A DNA stretch of 64,000 nucleotides, taken from the NCBI GenBank assembly GCA_039881145.1, contig JAYKKI010000013.1:40629501-40693500 (forward strand), written 5' to 3'. The number at the start of each line of letters is the position of its first letter. Positions within the stretch are counted from its first letter, which is position 1. Shown one piece after another: positions 24,955-35,480 of this stretch. This stretch comes from Druceiella hillmani. Lineage: Eukaryota > Arthropoda > Insecta > Lepidoptera > Hepialidae. A program made the position numbers and the translations under genes. The notes beneath the pieces are model-generated. The model worked only from the letters and a program-made list of their open reading frames with translations, was not told the origin of the DNA and did no database searches.

Positions 24955-26000
24955 TGATTTTTTGTTATTCTGGATACTTCTATACATGTGTGCTTCACCT
25001 GACACAAACGCAATTTCTTTCTATCCTCAGCATTGCTGATAGTATTGAGACCAATTTTAATGGTCATGATCTTCATAACTTTCAGCAGCTTTCACTAAAA
25101 ATATTTGCAGATATCAAAGCTTCTAATTTAATATTTTTTGTCCGGGTGCGAGCGGCCACAATCTGTGATTATATCTTTTACGTAATTCTGCATGTTCATT
25201 ATTTAATGTTCTCCATTTCAATTCAGCTATCAAAGATGTATATGTAACATTTGTTTTACTAGATGGAAATTTTTGAGGTACAGCTAATTTATAATTTTAT
25301 TAATTAATCTTCTTTTTATTCACAATTATTAATTATAAATAAGTAATATAATAATAATCTCAAGACAAACACGATACAACTGAATGATAATTTAGAGTCG
25401 GTTTGATATCAATAATAAGATGGTAAATTTTCAAAGAATCTTTATCCAAATAATACTTTTATAGCCAGCTTATGGCACAACTCAAAAAATTTAGCGAAAT
25501 CCGCTTAAAATTTTAATGAAATCTTTAATAAGAGGATGAAAAATTCTAAATGCGATTTCTCAAATTAACAATTTTTGAACTGTCTTGTAGCATAATTTAA
25601 AAATTTACTTGAAATATTAATGAAACTTTCAAAACTAAATTTCTCACAGAAAACCTGAGGTTTTCACAAAATTAATTTTAAATTTGAATGGAACTTTCTT
25701 TTAGAGGTTTCGAGTGGTTTTTTGACGTCTGAAAATTTTTCGTTATAAACAATGTTATGTGGAAATTTTGAGATGAAAAAGGAAACTTTTGCTCTATTTG
25801 TAAAAAAATTGGTACTTCACAACTTTTAATATATTTCTACATTTAAAATTAAACATTTAAATTTATGAAACAGACTCTGGCGTAATACCCAGGATATAGA
25901 CGCTTCTGTGTAATACGTTAATTCTGTAATTTTGTTGTAAATCGATACAAAAGAAATTGGAAATATGTTTTAAGACAGAATGAACTTTATTTTTTTTATA
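24955..26000. other. AT-rich DNA, nothing certain
   Basis: About 25470-25740 contains loosely recurring text (AAATTT-CTTGAAAT, AATGAAACTTTC, AATGGAACTTTC) that may be an eroded tandem repeat; too diverged to delimit. No coding signature. Confidence 0.35.
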
Positions 26001-26090
26001 TGGTATGTTTTTATACCGTTACTTATTATATGGTATGTTTTTATACTGTTACTTATTATATGGTATGTTTTTATACCGTTACTTTTATCC
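26001..26090. repeat. Three 30-bp tandem units
   Basis: Units of TGGTATGTTTTTATACCGTT plus ACTTATTATA at 26001, 26031 and 26061, with one substitution in the second and divergence at the end of the third. The ten-residue repeat in the overlying frame (WYVFIPLLII) follows from the period being a multiple of three. Confidence 0.95.
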
Positions 26091-26440
26091 GCTGGAGTAG
26101 TAAACGCTAGTCAGAAAGATAAATTTCGTAAGTACATTGAAAATTTGTTTACATTAATAAAATATTTGGAAAGATGCGCCAACAGCTGCATGTCCTTTAT
26201 TATGCATTAAGTAATACATTAATTCTTTCTCGAATTGGCGTTTTAATTTGAGAAAAAATAAGTGTATGAAAAAGATAAGAGGAAGATAAACACCAAAATC
26301 GCCAAATGTAGAAAATTATAATCCTCAAATTTACCATATTGTTTTGCAAACAATAATTTTATCATTAATATTAGTTTACAATAAATACAAAAAAAATTTA
26401 AATAAAAATTTCAAACTTTAAAATAACTGTACTGATAATT

Positions 26441-26765
26441 ATTTGTTTTTTTATTTATTTTCAACTTATTCCCGCAGAGCACGGTTAATGTGGGTAAAAT
26501 AGGTGATAACAAAAAATCAAATATTTATTAAATATATAATAAAATATTGAAGGTTATAAAGGTAATAAATATTTAATTGAATTGGAAAGTAGTTTTTTAT
26601 TTATCAACTTCCTTACACTGAGCAGGTGGATTGAATAATAGATAAAATATATTAGAAGGTCAGTCAAAATTTTCTAACAAGCTTGTTGAAGGTTATATAG
26701 TTAATAAATAACTGCCTAGAAAAGTAGTTATTTTTGACTTATCGACTTGTCACTTTAAGAGGCTT
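26441..26765. repeat. Degenerate satellite-like repeat, about 140-bp period
   Basis: The string around TTATTT-CAACTT recurs at 26462, 26605 and 26743, each followed by CAC or GCAC text. TTGAAGGTTATA-AGNTAATAAATA recurs at about 26548 and 26686. TAATGTGGGTAAAATAG near 26488 matches TAATGTGGGTTAAATAG in the related monomer at 29015. Confidence 0.6.
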
Positions 26766-27184
26766 ATATATTCCACGTAAAACATCAAAGATGGCGTGGC
26801 TACCTTAAAGTGGGAGTAGATCGCGCTCGTTGGGTACAGTCTGTTTCAAAAAGTTAAATAGGATTGTAATTCGCAATCACCAAATATGTATTGTACGACG
26901 TTTATGAAAGTACGTTTCGAAAAGGAGTTTTCAAACAAAATTATCAGTGTGTAAATTATTTTAAAAGCTATTCGTGATTCATAATTTTACTTATTTATAA
27001 TCATATATGGAGTAAACGTTTGTTGTATCATCAACATTTATGAATAAAAAAAATAACATTAATATGTTGCCAATAGACACATAAGTGTCGTAACGAAGTC
27101 GTGTTTGCATAATGAATATTTTTGCCGGCAGACTCAGACGTCACGGTCGGATCCTTTTGTTTTCACGCCCAATAATTGTCTAAC

Positions 27185-27354
<170 letters not shown>

Positions 27355-27357
27355 TAT

Positions 27358-27440
27358 TCTAGCTGTTACCCGCGACTTCGTCCGCGTCGTGGGCCTAAAG
27401 TTTTACGATGTTTTAAGAAAAAATGTTATCTATTACAAAT
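27358..27440 (+). repeat. CTAGCTGT-type dispersed repeat, best-preserved head
   Basis: Begins TCTAGCTGTTACCCGCGACT then TCGTCCGCGTCGTGGGCC, nearly the consensus head of this insect repeat as I know it. The body after about 27440 is not recognisable, so this is a fragment. The microsatellite directly 5' of it is a usual arrangement for this repeat. Confidence 0.8.
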
Positions 27441-27999
27441 CGGTTGAGACAGTAAAAAGTAAAAATGTAAATATAGATGGTTAGTGAATGAGTTAGTGAG
27501 TAGGTTATCTGTCATTCAATAGATTTCCGCATCACCCTTTAGGTACTGTGTAAAGGATGCGTCTCCTTTGTTTTAGGAGGCCTAAACTTCAGAAAGTCAT
27601 TAAAACTCAAAAGTATCGCTTTCAAAATTTTCGCGAAAATTCGAATAAAACTAAAATATAAATTTTACATCACACAAAATGAAAATTACTTGATTTTGAA
27701 CGTTAGAAGAATACAAAGCATTCAAATGAGCGTAAAGTAATATAAACAATTCATTTTGACCCTTTATTTGCTTCATAGTCTTATAATATTCAAAAATATT
27801 TTCATTTCGGTTCATTACTTGTTCAGATACCGATTTTTACTAGATTGAACTTTTTTTGAAACTTTTGGAAACGACTTATTTTTCTTCTTTTTAGGCATTT
27901 TTATTATAAAGCCAAATTCAATTTCTATTGACGAAATTATCAAAAGCTAAAGCATAAACACAAAATTAATATTTGTTTATCAAGCCAAGTAATCATCTC
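27441..27999. other. AT-rich DNA, nothing recognised
   Basis: No gene or further repeat structure recognised. Confidence 0.4.
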
Positions 28000-28167
28000 A
28001 ATAATAAGACTGTACTTAAAATTAGCCAAATCAATAATTCCTCTTTTAACTATTTATAAAAAAGTTTATAACAATAACTCATTAATAATAAGTCTGTACT
28101 TAAAATTAGTTAAATCACTAATTACTTTTTTAATTATTTAGAAAAAAATTTCAGCTGATACAAATTA
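28000..28167. repeat. Tandem duplication, 84-bp period
   Basis: AATAATAAGACTGTACTTAAA at 28000 recurs as AATAATAAGTCTGTACTTAAA at 28084. The similarity continues through AATTAGNNAAATCANTAATT and a shared AT-rich end. Confidence 0.85.
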
Positions 28168-28289
28168 AGGCCATCTTTAGGCTTAAAAAACGACTAAATT
28201 CAAGTAATCACATTAATATAGAGTTGATAAAATTAAAAGACATCCCTTTAACAAATCATTTCAATTAATTGAATAAGTATGAGCTTCTT

Positions 28290-28665
28290 GTAGTGAACGA
28301 TAGCGCGCTTAGAAGAAGCAGCAGCGCACTGTTAGAAATTAAATGTGTTTTAATTGATAAAACTATGAAAAAGTGCGCTTAAAAATGTCAATAGCGTAAT
28401 TTAATAAATTAAATTCAAATGTTATTGATAGCACTAACCCGCTGCGCGCTTAGAAAAATCAGAGAAATAATATAATAAAAATAAATTAATCCATATTAAT
28501 ATAAAACAGATAAAACTAAACGATAGCATGCTTAATAAATCAGTATTGCCGTTTAGTAAATCAAATTAAAATATGTTTGATGATACTGATCAATAAAATG
28601 CTTTTGCAAACATGGTGTCAATTTAATTAATTAAATCAATTTCAATAAATATGTAGTGTATATTG
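28290..28665. repeat. Degenerate minisatellite, about 71-bp period, five units
   Basis: The marker GCGCGCTTA or its variants occurs at 28303, 28373, 28444, 28526 and (as AATGCTTTT) about 28597; spacings are 70, 71, 82 and about 71. Each unit continues CAGTATTGCCGTTTAGTAAA-like text and then an A/T-rich end with TTGATA. The GC-rich marker stands out from the AT-rich background. Confidence 0.75.
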
Positions 28666-29014
28666 AACCTGTTGCGAAAACTATGGAAAATAAATAGGTT
28701 TTTTCAATATTTCAATAACCAGTTCATATTTTGAAAAACCATTTGTCAAGCCACATAGTAATAAAGTCTTTATTTTAGTGTGGATTCTATTAATATAGGT
28801 ATGATGTCAAAACGACTAAATATATTTTGAAAACAGAGTTATTTCGGCAATAAATTCTATGGAGAAAACTTTTATCTATCATATTTCTAGTCATTCGATC
28901 CCATTTAACATATAGTCTACTTATTATGTTATTTTTTTCAGCAAAAAAATCGATAATTAATACATAACATTTCAAATCAAAAATGTTTAATTTGGGTGTA
29001 TCGGTCTCTTAACA
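28666..29014. other. AT-rich DNA, nothing recognised
   Basis: The 61-codon minus frame at 28790-28975 has no domain. Confidence 0.4.
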
Positions 29015-29170
29015 TGACTGCCTTAAAAGTAGTTGTTTTGAACTTATCGAATTTCCCCCTCCAAACACGCTAATGTGGGTTAAATAGTAGACAAAAGATA
29101 TTAAAATATGAATAAGAAAGTCTTAACCAGCTTCCTGAAAATAACAAAATTAATAAATAACGATGGTATT
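29015..29170. repeat. Monomer related to the 26441-26765 repeat
   Basis: AAAAGTAGTTGTTTTGAACTTATCGAATTTCC, given here in parts, corresponds to AAAGTAGTTATTTTTGACTT and ATCGACTT at about 26721-26746. TAATGTGGGTTAAATAG corresponds to about 26488, and AACAAAATTAATAAATAACG corresponds to about 26698. One unit, same orientation. Confidence 0.55.
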
Positions 29171-29238
29171 AGAAGAGAACTTACATTTGAAGCAAAAAAG
29201 TTAAAGGAGACTCAAATTTACTTAAGACTTTAAACTAT

Positions 29239-29408
29239 TCACATTTAAATGAAACTACGTGATGTAGTATTATTTCTACTTTCTTTAATTAATATACAAT
29301 TGATAAATTGTATATGTTTGAAAGAAACTAGAAATAATACTACATCACGCAGTTGCATTTAATTGTGAATAATGAATTTCTACAAAATTAACGCCAAATA
29401 TATTCAAT
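29239..29408 (+). mobile_element. Foldback element family, copy 2 (internally deleted)
   Basis: Starts TCACATTTAAATGAAACTAC and ends with the family tail ACGCCAAATATATTCAAT. The arms are only about 50 bp; the middle is deleted down to a short AT-rich spacer containing ATACAATTGATAAATTGTAT. A perfect 12-bp direct repeat, ACTTTAAACTAT, flanks it at 29227-29238 and 29409-29420, giving the element ends and a 12-bp target-site duplication. Same orientation as the long copy at 52096. Confidence 0.9.
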
Positions 29409-29420
29409 ACTTTAAACTAT

Positions 29421-30220
29421 GTTAAATTAGTGATTTATAATATTAACGATTAAAGAAATACCATAACCAATTTTCAGGTAAAATGTCTTGAAATGTTGTG
29501 TAAATAGTCTCTGATTAGATATTTTATATCATTAAAGTAAAAATTAAAGTATATCAGGAATCGCAGTGTCGAACACTGCTGTAATTGTTTACTTGCAAAT
29601 ATCAATTATGCGAGTATAATGAAATTAAATGAGTTTTTGTTTTAGAAACGTTTAATTTATTTGCAACTTATATTTATTAAGTAAAAGATATGGGAAGTAG
29701 GACACATGTGGCTTTGAATTGATTTGTAAACTTCCTGCAAATGTCATACTGGCATAATTTTTATCATTCCTCTTTGAAACGAGACCTATATGGTGGCCAT
29801 ATATTTTTTTTAAATGAGTTACTGAAGTTAAACATTTCTTAAAAACTGTTACCCATTTGAGTGCAATTGCCTCCCGGTACTAGGCATCGATTCAAAGAGG
29901 ATTTCACGTAAAAGATCGCTTGAAATGTAACAATTATTTGAAACGAGTAAATTATTTATCGTCTTTTTAAGCACAGACTAGCTTAATAATTATTTTTACT
30001 CAAAACAAGAAGTGTTTATGCGTAATTTCATTAGTTCGTGTAGTTACGTAAAATTGTATAAGATATTTTATTTCAAATATAAATTAAAACTTGATTTTGT
30101 TAAAATTGGCTAACGATATTTATATGATAAAATTGCTAATGATATTACATACGAATGTCTATTAATTATAAGCTAAAAATTTTGCAAAGATTTTAAGAAA
30201 CATTTTCTTATTGTATATGT
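29421..30220. other. AT-rich DNA, nothing recognised
   Basis: No signature seen. Confidence 0.45.
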
Positions 30221-30271
30221 CCATTTTGGACAAAGTGCGAATAAACCATTTTTGGACAAAGTGCGAATAAA
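30221..30271. repeat. Two tandem 25/26-bp units
   Basis: CCATTTTGGACAAAGTGCGA plus ATAAA is repeated immediately with one extra T. Confidence 0.95.
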
Positions 30272-32098
30272 CCATTATTTTCTTTAAACCAGTTGCAGTT
30301 AGTTTACATCTTAACCTGATATAATATCCGGTCAAAACTATCAATACTGTACTCATGAGTAGTATCGACACCTTACAGTATTTGTACTTTTCCTGTATGT
30401 TATATTATGTATGATTTGTAGAAGTTACTTTATATATTTTAAATTAATTTATATATGTTACTGATTTTACGATGTGCTATCAAGTTCTATCTAATAAATA
30501 TGAATGAAGAAATCAAAACTTAATTTCATTTGTTAAAATGCGCAAGGAGGATGTACAAAGGTTGGTTCATATCAGCATAATAAAACATTTCTTGTAAGAA
30601 GAGATTGAGCCATTCGAGCAACTCAGATTTTTTCAACTGCTCTAACTCAAAACTACTGTAGTCATTGAAAATTATGAAACAACCTATTATATTCCACATA
30701 GAAAGAATTCGTTTTGAAAATAATTGCCGTAACTTGTAAAGCAATTTTATCATTAAATACAATAGGAGAAAGGATATTTTTTCTCTTTGACGAAAATCAT
30801 GATATGCGTTTTACAAAATTACGAAGAAAAAATACAAAGAATATGCATGTCATAAAAATAATAGGAGAAGCCAGAACTTTAAATCTTATATATGTTCGCT
30901 AATATATTACAGTAATTTTTCGTTTAAGTTTTTCCATTAGGGACAAAACTTTGACGAGCTTTTAACTTTTGCAGGTTTTTTGTGACCTTTAAAACTTTCC
31001 TTCTTATAACTTAAACTCTCAACTGTATTACATTAAAGTGATGAAATGTCACTACGTGCTGTAAAAATTAGAAATATTTATTCTTGCTGGAAGATGAATT
31101 ATGATCAAACATATTTTTAAAAAAATTCTTGTTTAATATATAGTCTCCTTACATAAAATCCATATCAATTTTGCTATATGCTGTTGTATTATTTTAATTA
31201 TTTTTATCGATCACCGTACACATATCCGTATAGCTTTTTAATACTCTCCATCTTATGATGAATATAAATGTTCACCTGCTAATAAAGTGTTTAAAATGAA
31301 ACCGTTTCTACTCTCTCCGTACTCTCTCTTCCATACTCAATCCAATTACATTGTGTTTATAAATGTTTATATTTGTTATTCATTCATTTCATCTTTTACC
31401 TACCATAACTACTTTTATTTTATTCTCATTCCTTGTATACATTTGTGTGTAAATTCGTTGTGAATGCAAACCGATATAGTTTAAATAGGCTCATGAACAT
31501 TATTTAAAAAGACGTTTTCATCATTTTCTGTTTCTTTTTATATTTCCTACAAATATAATGGTAGGTAATCATTCCCAGTTTCCATTTGCAAAATTTCATT
31601 TTCCACTTTATTTTTCCAAATTGACATCAGAGTTTAATCGGATTTTCCTTGGAAAGTCCTAAAAGTACTTCTTGCTTATTTACGTAATGATTTTCTTGAA
31701 AATATTCTCCTAATTATAAAAAGGGCACAGTTTTTTTGTCACAATTGTACAACCATTATTTGACAATTTCGTAATTTCTATTTTATAGGACATTTTCTAA
31801 AATATTTTGGCGTAAAAACCGAAGCAGTCAAAGAAAACTTTTGGAAGAACATAACGTAATGCATAATACTTACTTTTTACATTAAGCATTTAAGTATCAT
31901 AAGTTACATTTCCCTCCAGGCACCAGAATTCGTAATATTTTGAATTTGAAATTTTGGAAATTTTAGTTAAAATTTGCGATTATTTTAAAACTACATGTAA
32001 CAGAAATTTCTTTGCGATTAATACATAAAAGTGATTAGAATTCGAACTTCGCAGGTTGCTTATACGTTATATTATAAATTGCAATGAGTTTATTATTC
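30272..32098. other. AT-rich DNA, nothing certain
   Basis: A minus-strand 78-codon frame at 30526-30762 has a protein-like stretch (FELEQLKKSELLEWLNLFLQ near residues 45-60) but no recognised family and no neighbouring exon; undecided. Nothing else recognised. Confidence 0.35.
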
Positions 32099-32463
32099 AC
32101 TAGCTGTACCCGCGACTTCGTTTACGCGGAATTCGGAATAAGAAAATTTATTAGGGATTTTTTTGTGTTTTTTTTTCTTTTTCTCTTAAAAATCTGTAAG
32201 TATAAAGAGTACTAACTACGATAACAAATGGTATTGACAGTACCATATTGTATTAAAACGTTTATAGATGGCATTGGCAGTACAATATCGTAATATTCAC
32301 AATTTTTTTTTAATCGGTAATATCCATACAACAATTATTTTATATATTTCTGAGGGTATAAACTGATATCACGGTATAAATTTCATCAAAATTGGTAACG
32401 TAAATTTTGCGTGATTGAAGAACAAATTAACACAGACACATACACAAAAATTTTAAAAAAAAT
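32099..32463 (+). repeat. CTAGCTGT-type dispersed repeat, near full-length
   Basis: Head ACTAGCTGTACCCGCGACTT then CGTTTACGCGG. The body has GGTATAAATTTCATCAAAAT then TGGTAACGTAAATTTTGCGTG, and the tail ACACAGACACATACACAAAAA. This is the expected order for the family. An internal duplication of about 50 bp (GGTATTGACAGTACCATATT and GGCATTGGCAGTACAATATC, about 32230 and 32270) is an extra. Confidence 0.8.
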
Positions 32464-33504
32464 TTTCTGGTTTCTATTATTTTCCTATAATCATTTCCTA
32501 TAATTATACCCTAAATCAATCAGCCTTTTTAAAATTTTTCCCTATGCAGAATACATATGGAAAAATATAAAATATACAGCTATATTTTGTGTATAGATTT
32601 AAAAAATTTATCTGTAACTATTTATATTGAATGAAAAATATTACTTGTTACCCAATTATAAATTGTCTATTTTAGAAAAAAAATTATTGATGGTTGTCGC
32701 CTCCAGCAAAATTATTTTAGGCGGTAGTTATTTATTGTGCAAGTGGGAAAAAAATATAAAACATTTCTTAACGCATTTTATTTATACAGTTTAATTTTTG
32801 TAATATTTACATGATTTTATGTAAATGTTTTGTATTCTAATTCCGAAAACCACAATGCATTTTACATTCAATATTACTAACGTGTTTCTCTATTTACGCT
32901 ATGCTATTAACTCTGCTAGTTATCGCAAATTAAAATCTAGCTAAGTACGTGTTATTTAGTGTATATTCCCAAATTTGTCTTTGGGAGATGATTATAATTC
33001 AACCCACTCTTGCGTATCTTATAGTAAAGCAGGCTTTAAACTAATCAGTAACTTTAATATTATCTACAATGAAAATAATAATATGTATTGTAAGTTAGAA
33101 ATAATTATAATGGATGCAGCACATTGTACTTCTTCTTACTGCGCGCAAAGTTGGGTCTCAAGTAATTTGCCTAGTTAGGGTTTTATGTGTCTGAACAATA
33201 ATGTCAAAAAATCGTATCGGAATAATACTTCCAAAACAAAACACACTGTTATATATTTGTTAGAGTTATTTCTGAGTTATTACGCATATTATTATTTCCA
33301 TTATATGTAAAACCGGCAACAATATCGGTCCTCATGCGTCTGCAGGTATTCGAGTTGTTCTCTCCATAAAATTGTCACGTCTCTCGATCATATGCATGGG
33401 CACTGTCCTACTCCCATTCTGTAGCTTTAGCGCTAGTATCATGTGGTGCCGACCGGACTTTGTACGTAAACAACTCATAATTTCCTGCAACTCACATTTT
33501 CTTT
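32464..33504. other. AT-rich DNA with a GC-richer patch
   Basis: About 33310-33470 is GC-richer than its surroundings without an informative frame. Nothing else recognised. Confidence 0.35.
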
Positions 33505-34029
33505 TATAACGTCTTTATAATCAACAGAACTAACGCGTATCCATTTAGGTTCAGTAGTTTCAAAAATAAGGGGGGTTGTTGAACAATTTTTTTTCAGGCT
33601 ATTCTTGAAGATATCTCTGAGATTCTCCCAAGATAAAATTATAAAAAAGACCTTATAACGAACCCTTAAGACCCTTATAACGAACCCTTTAAAATGACCC
33701 ACTCTATATACGTCAAATTTCATGTTTCACTATGCCAAATTTTAAGTTTCTATATCAAGAAGTTTCCGAGAAAATCAGTGATGAACGACGAATATGTAAG
33801 TGATCTTAAAAGGTTTCCGTTTTCCCTTTAGAGACACAGAAACCTAAAAAAGCGTCATAATTTTTAATTTTTTTAATAATGGTAATGTTTTGCATTAATA
33901 GAAAAGGTTAATATCAGTTTGTAAGTTTTTGTAATCAAAAAGAACCTCTGTATTATCAATTATTAAAGACACAAGTTTAAAAGCTTAAAATGGACAGGCG
34001 TTAGTTCTGTTGATTATAAAGAAGTTATA
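33505..34029. mobile_element. MITE-like element, 525 bp, 42-bp terminal inverted repeats
   Basis: 33505-33546 is the inverse complement of 33988-34029 with 39 of 42 positions matching by my count (core TTTATAATCAACAGAACTAA). There is no transposase frame; the minus-strand 82-codon frame over the left end (33475-33723) covers the terminal repeat itself and is not evidence of a gene. A small internal duplication (CCTTATAACGAACCCTT, twice near 33652-33689) is present. The outermost bases TATA make a TA target site possible, but the target duplication is not clear. Superfamily undetermined. Confidence 0.8.
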
Positions 34030-34253
34030 GGTTTTAAACAACTGTTTTATTAGTCTTTAAAAAAAGTTATTTAATAAAAATTATTTCTGGTAATAACGTA
34101 CTTAATATTTTTAATTATTCTCGATATAGAAAATTGCAAAAGAGAAGAGTATTTTGGAAAGTTAAATACATTTTTTATTTAACTCACCGTATTCGTTTTT
34201 TTAGTTATTTAATATATTATAAAAATAAAATATAAAATAAATAAGAAGAAAAA

Positions 34254-34303
34254 CATGTTGTTTTGTAAAGTAACCAAATGTGGTTACTTTACAAAACAAC
34301 ATG
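34254..34303. repeat. Perfect 23-bp-stem hairpin, 4-nt loop
   Basis: Arms 34254-34276 and 34281-34303 (core TTGTTTTGTAAAGTAACC) pair perfectly around AATG. Confidence 0.93.
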
Positions 34304-34562
34304 CCCAAAATGAGAATCAATATGGATAGAATATAGTATTAGCGTATTATGAACATAGGTATAGTAATCAAAGATTAAATATATAGTTTATAAGACTGAT
34401 TTAGTAATAGGTTCATAACACCATTAAAATTTCAAGAGTTTCAAAAGTCATTATCAAACGTAATATAATTTTAATGAATACAAAATTTATAAGGAAGTGG
34501 CAAATGGCTGTTAGTATGAAAAATCATGAGGCGGTTACTGCAAATAATCATTAATGTGCGAA

Positions 34563-34619
34563 TTTTATCAACCAAAGTAAATGTAAACAAAGCTTTTATC
34601 AACCAAAGTAAATGTAAAC
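34563..34619. repeat. Two 26-bp direct repeats, 31-bp period
   Basis: TTTTATCAACCAAAGTAAAT plus GTAAAC occurs at 34563-34588 and 34594-34619 without change. Confidence 0.95.
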
Positions 34620-34919
34620 TCAGCAGAGGTGAAAGCTTCGGTTATAAAGGTTTACTAAACTTCCTTAAGTAGAGTGAATTTATTTAAATTACAATTTTAT
34701 GTTCTTAACTCAATAAGTGTAGAACATTTCATGAACGAATGATGCTTGAGTAATGATATATCTGTCTATCTTTGTATGTGTGGGTTTTCGTCTTTAGTTA
34801 AGAAAATAAAATTTAAATTGAGATTCAGTGGTAATCGGTAATAAAAGTCTTTGACCACATGTATTACACAAATAAGATATGTAAGTAAGCACATTAAAAT
34901 GTATAACTCATGTGAACAA

Positions 34920-35480
34920 AGTTTCATACGTCCATTAGAGATTGCCGTCGATATTTTCGAGAACAGTTATAAAAACGTATTCGCACCGGACCGTCAGTAT
35001 CATGAAAACTTGCGTGTGATGGAGTGATAAACTGATCATCATCTAATGGTTTCTGATTTGCTGCTAAATTTGTAGAGTGACAAGGCGCATATTGTTTTTT
35101 GCGAGTCCTTGTCTTTGTAAACAAGGTAAACTCTCACTTTTGTGAAATTTCTGCACACCACGTAAGCCCTCGCAGCAAAAACGTACTGTTTCATAATACT
35201 CGGGGTTATTGTGAGTTTACTGATCTTGGCCAACCAATATTGCGATCGATAGATAACATTTGGGTTGCGCATGCAGAGCAACGTGTGTGTACGCGATTAG
35301 GCCAAGTTCGACACTGGTCAGCAAAAGCTCAGGAAAAGTAAATGCGAGTGCAAGGATGCGGGGTAAAAAAAAGAGGTGCACGGGGATTAATCACTTCTTT
35401 GCCAGCGGCGGCGGAATTGTTTGGAGTTGCTAATTAGATTGCGTCCATCCGTTACTTTTACTGCCAGCGGACAAGTTGAA
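34920..35480. other. GC-richer island, possible conserved regulatory DNA
   Basis: Base composition rises well above background, with CpG-containing blocks such as TTTGCCAGCGGCGGCGGAAT and a homeodomain-type TAATTA core in GAGTTGCTAATTAGATTGCG (about 35430). Overlapping frames of 60-80 codons occur on both strands, none with a recognised domain. GCCAGCGG occurs twice (about 35401 and 35463). It could be a promoter-proximal or conserved non-coding element, or an unrecognised old insertion. Function is inference. Confidence 0.35.

Noticed and set aside
25980..26210. Frame with a ten-residue hydrophobic repeat (WYVFIPLLII)
   Set aside because: By-product of the 30-bp tandem repeat, whose period is a multiple of three.
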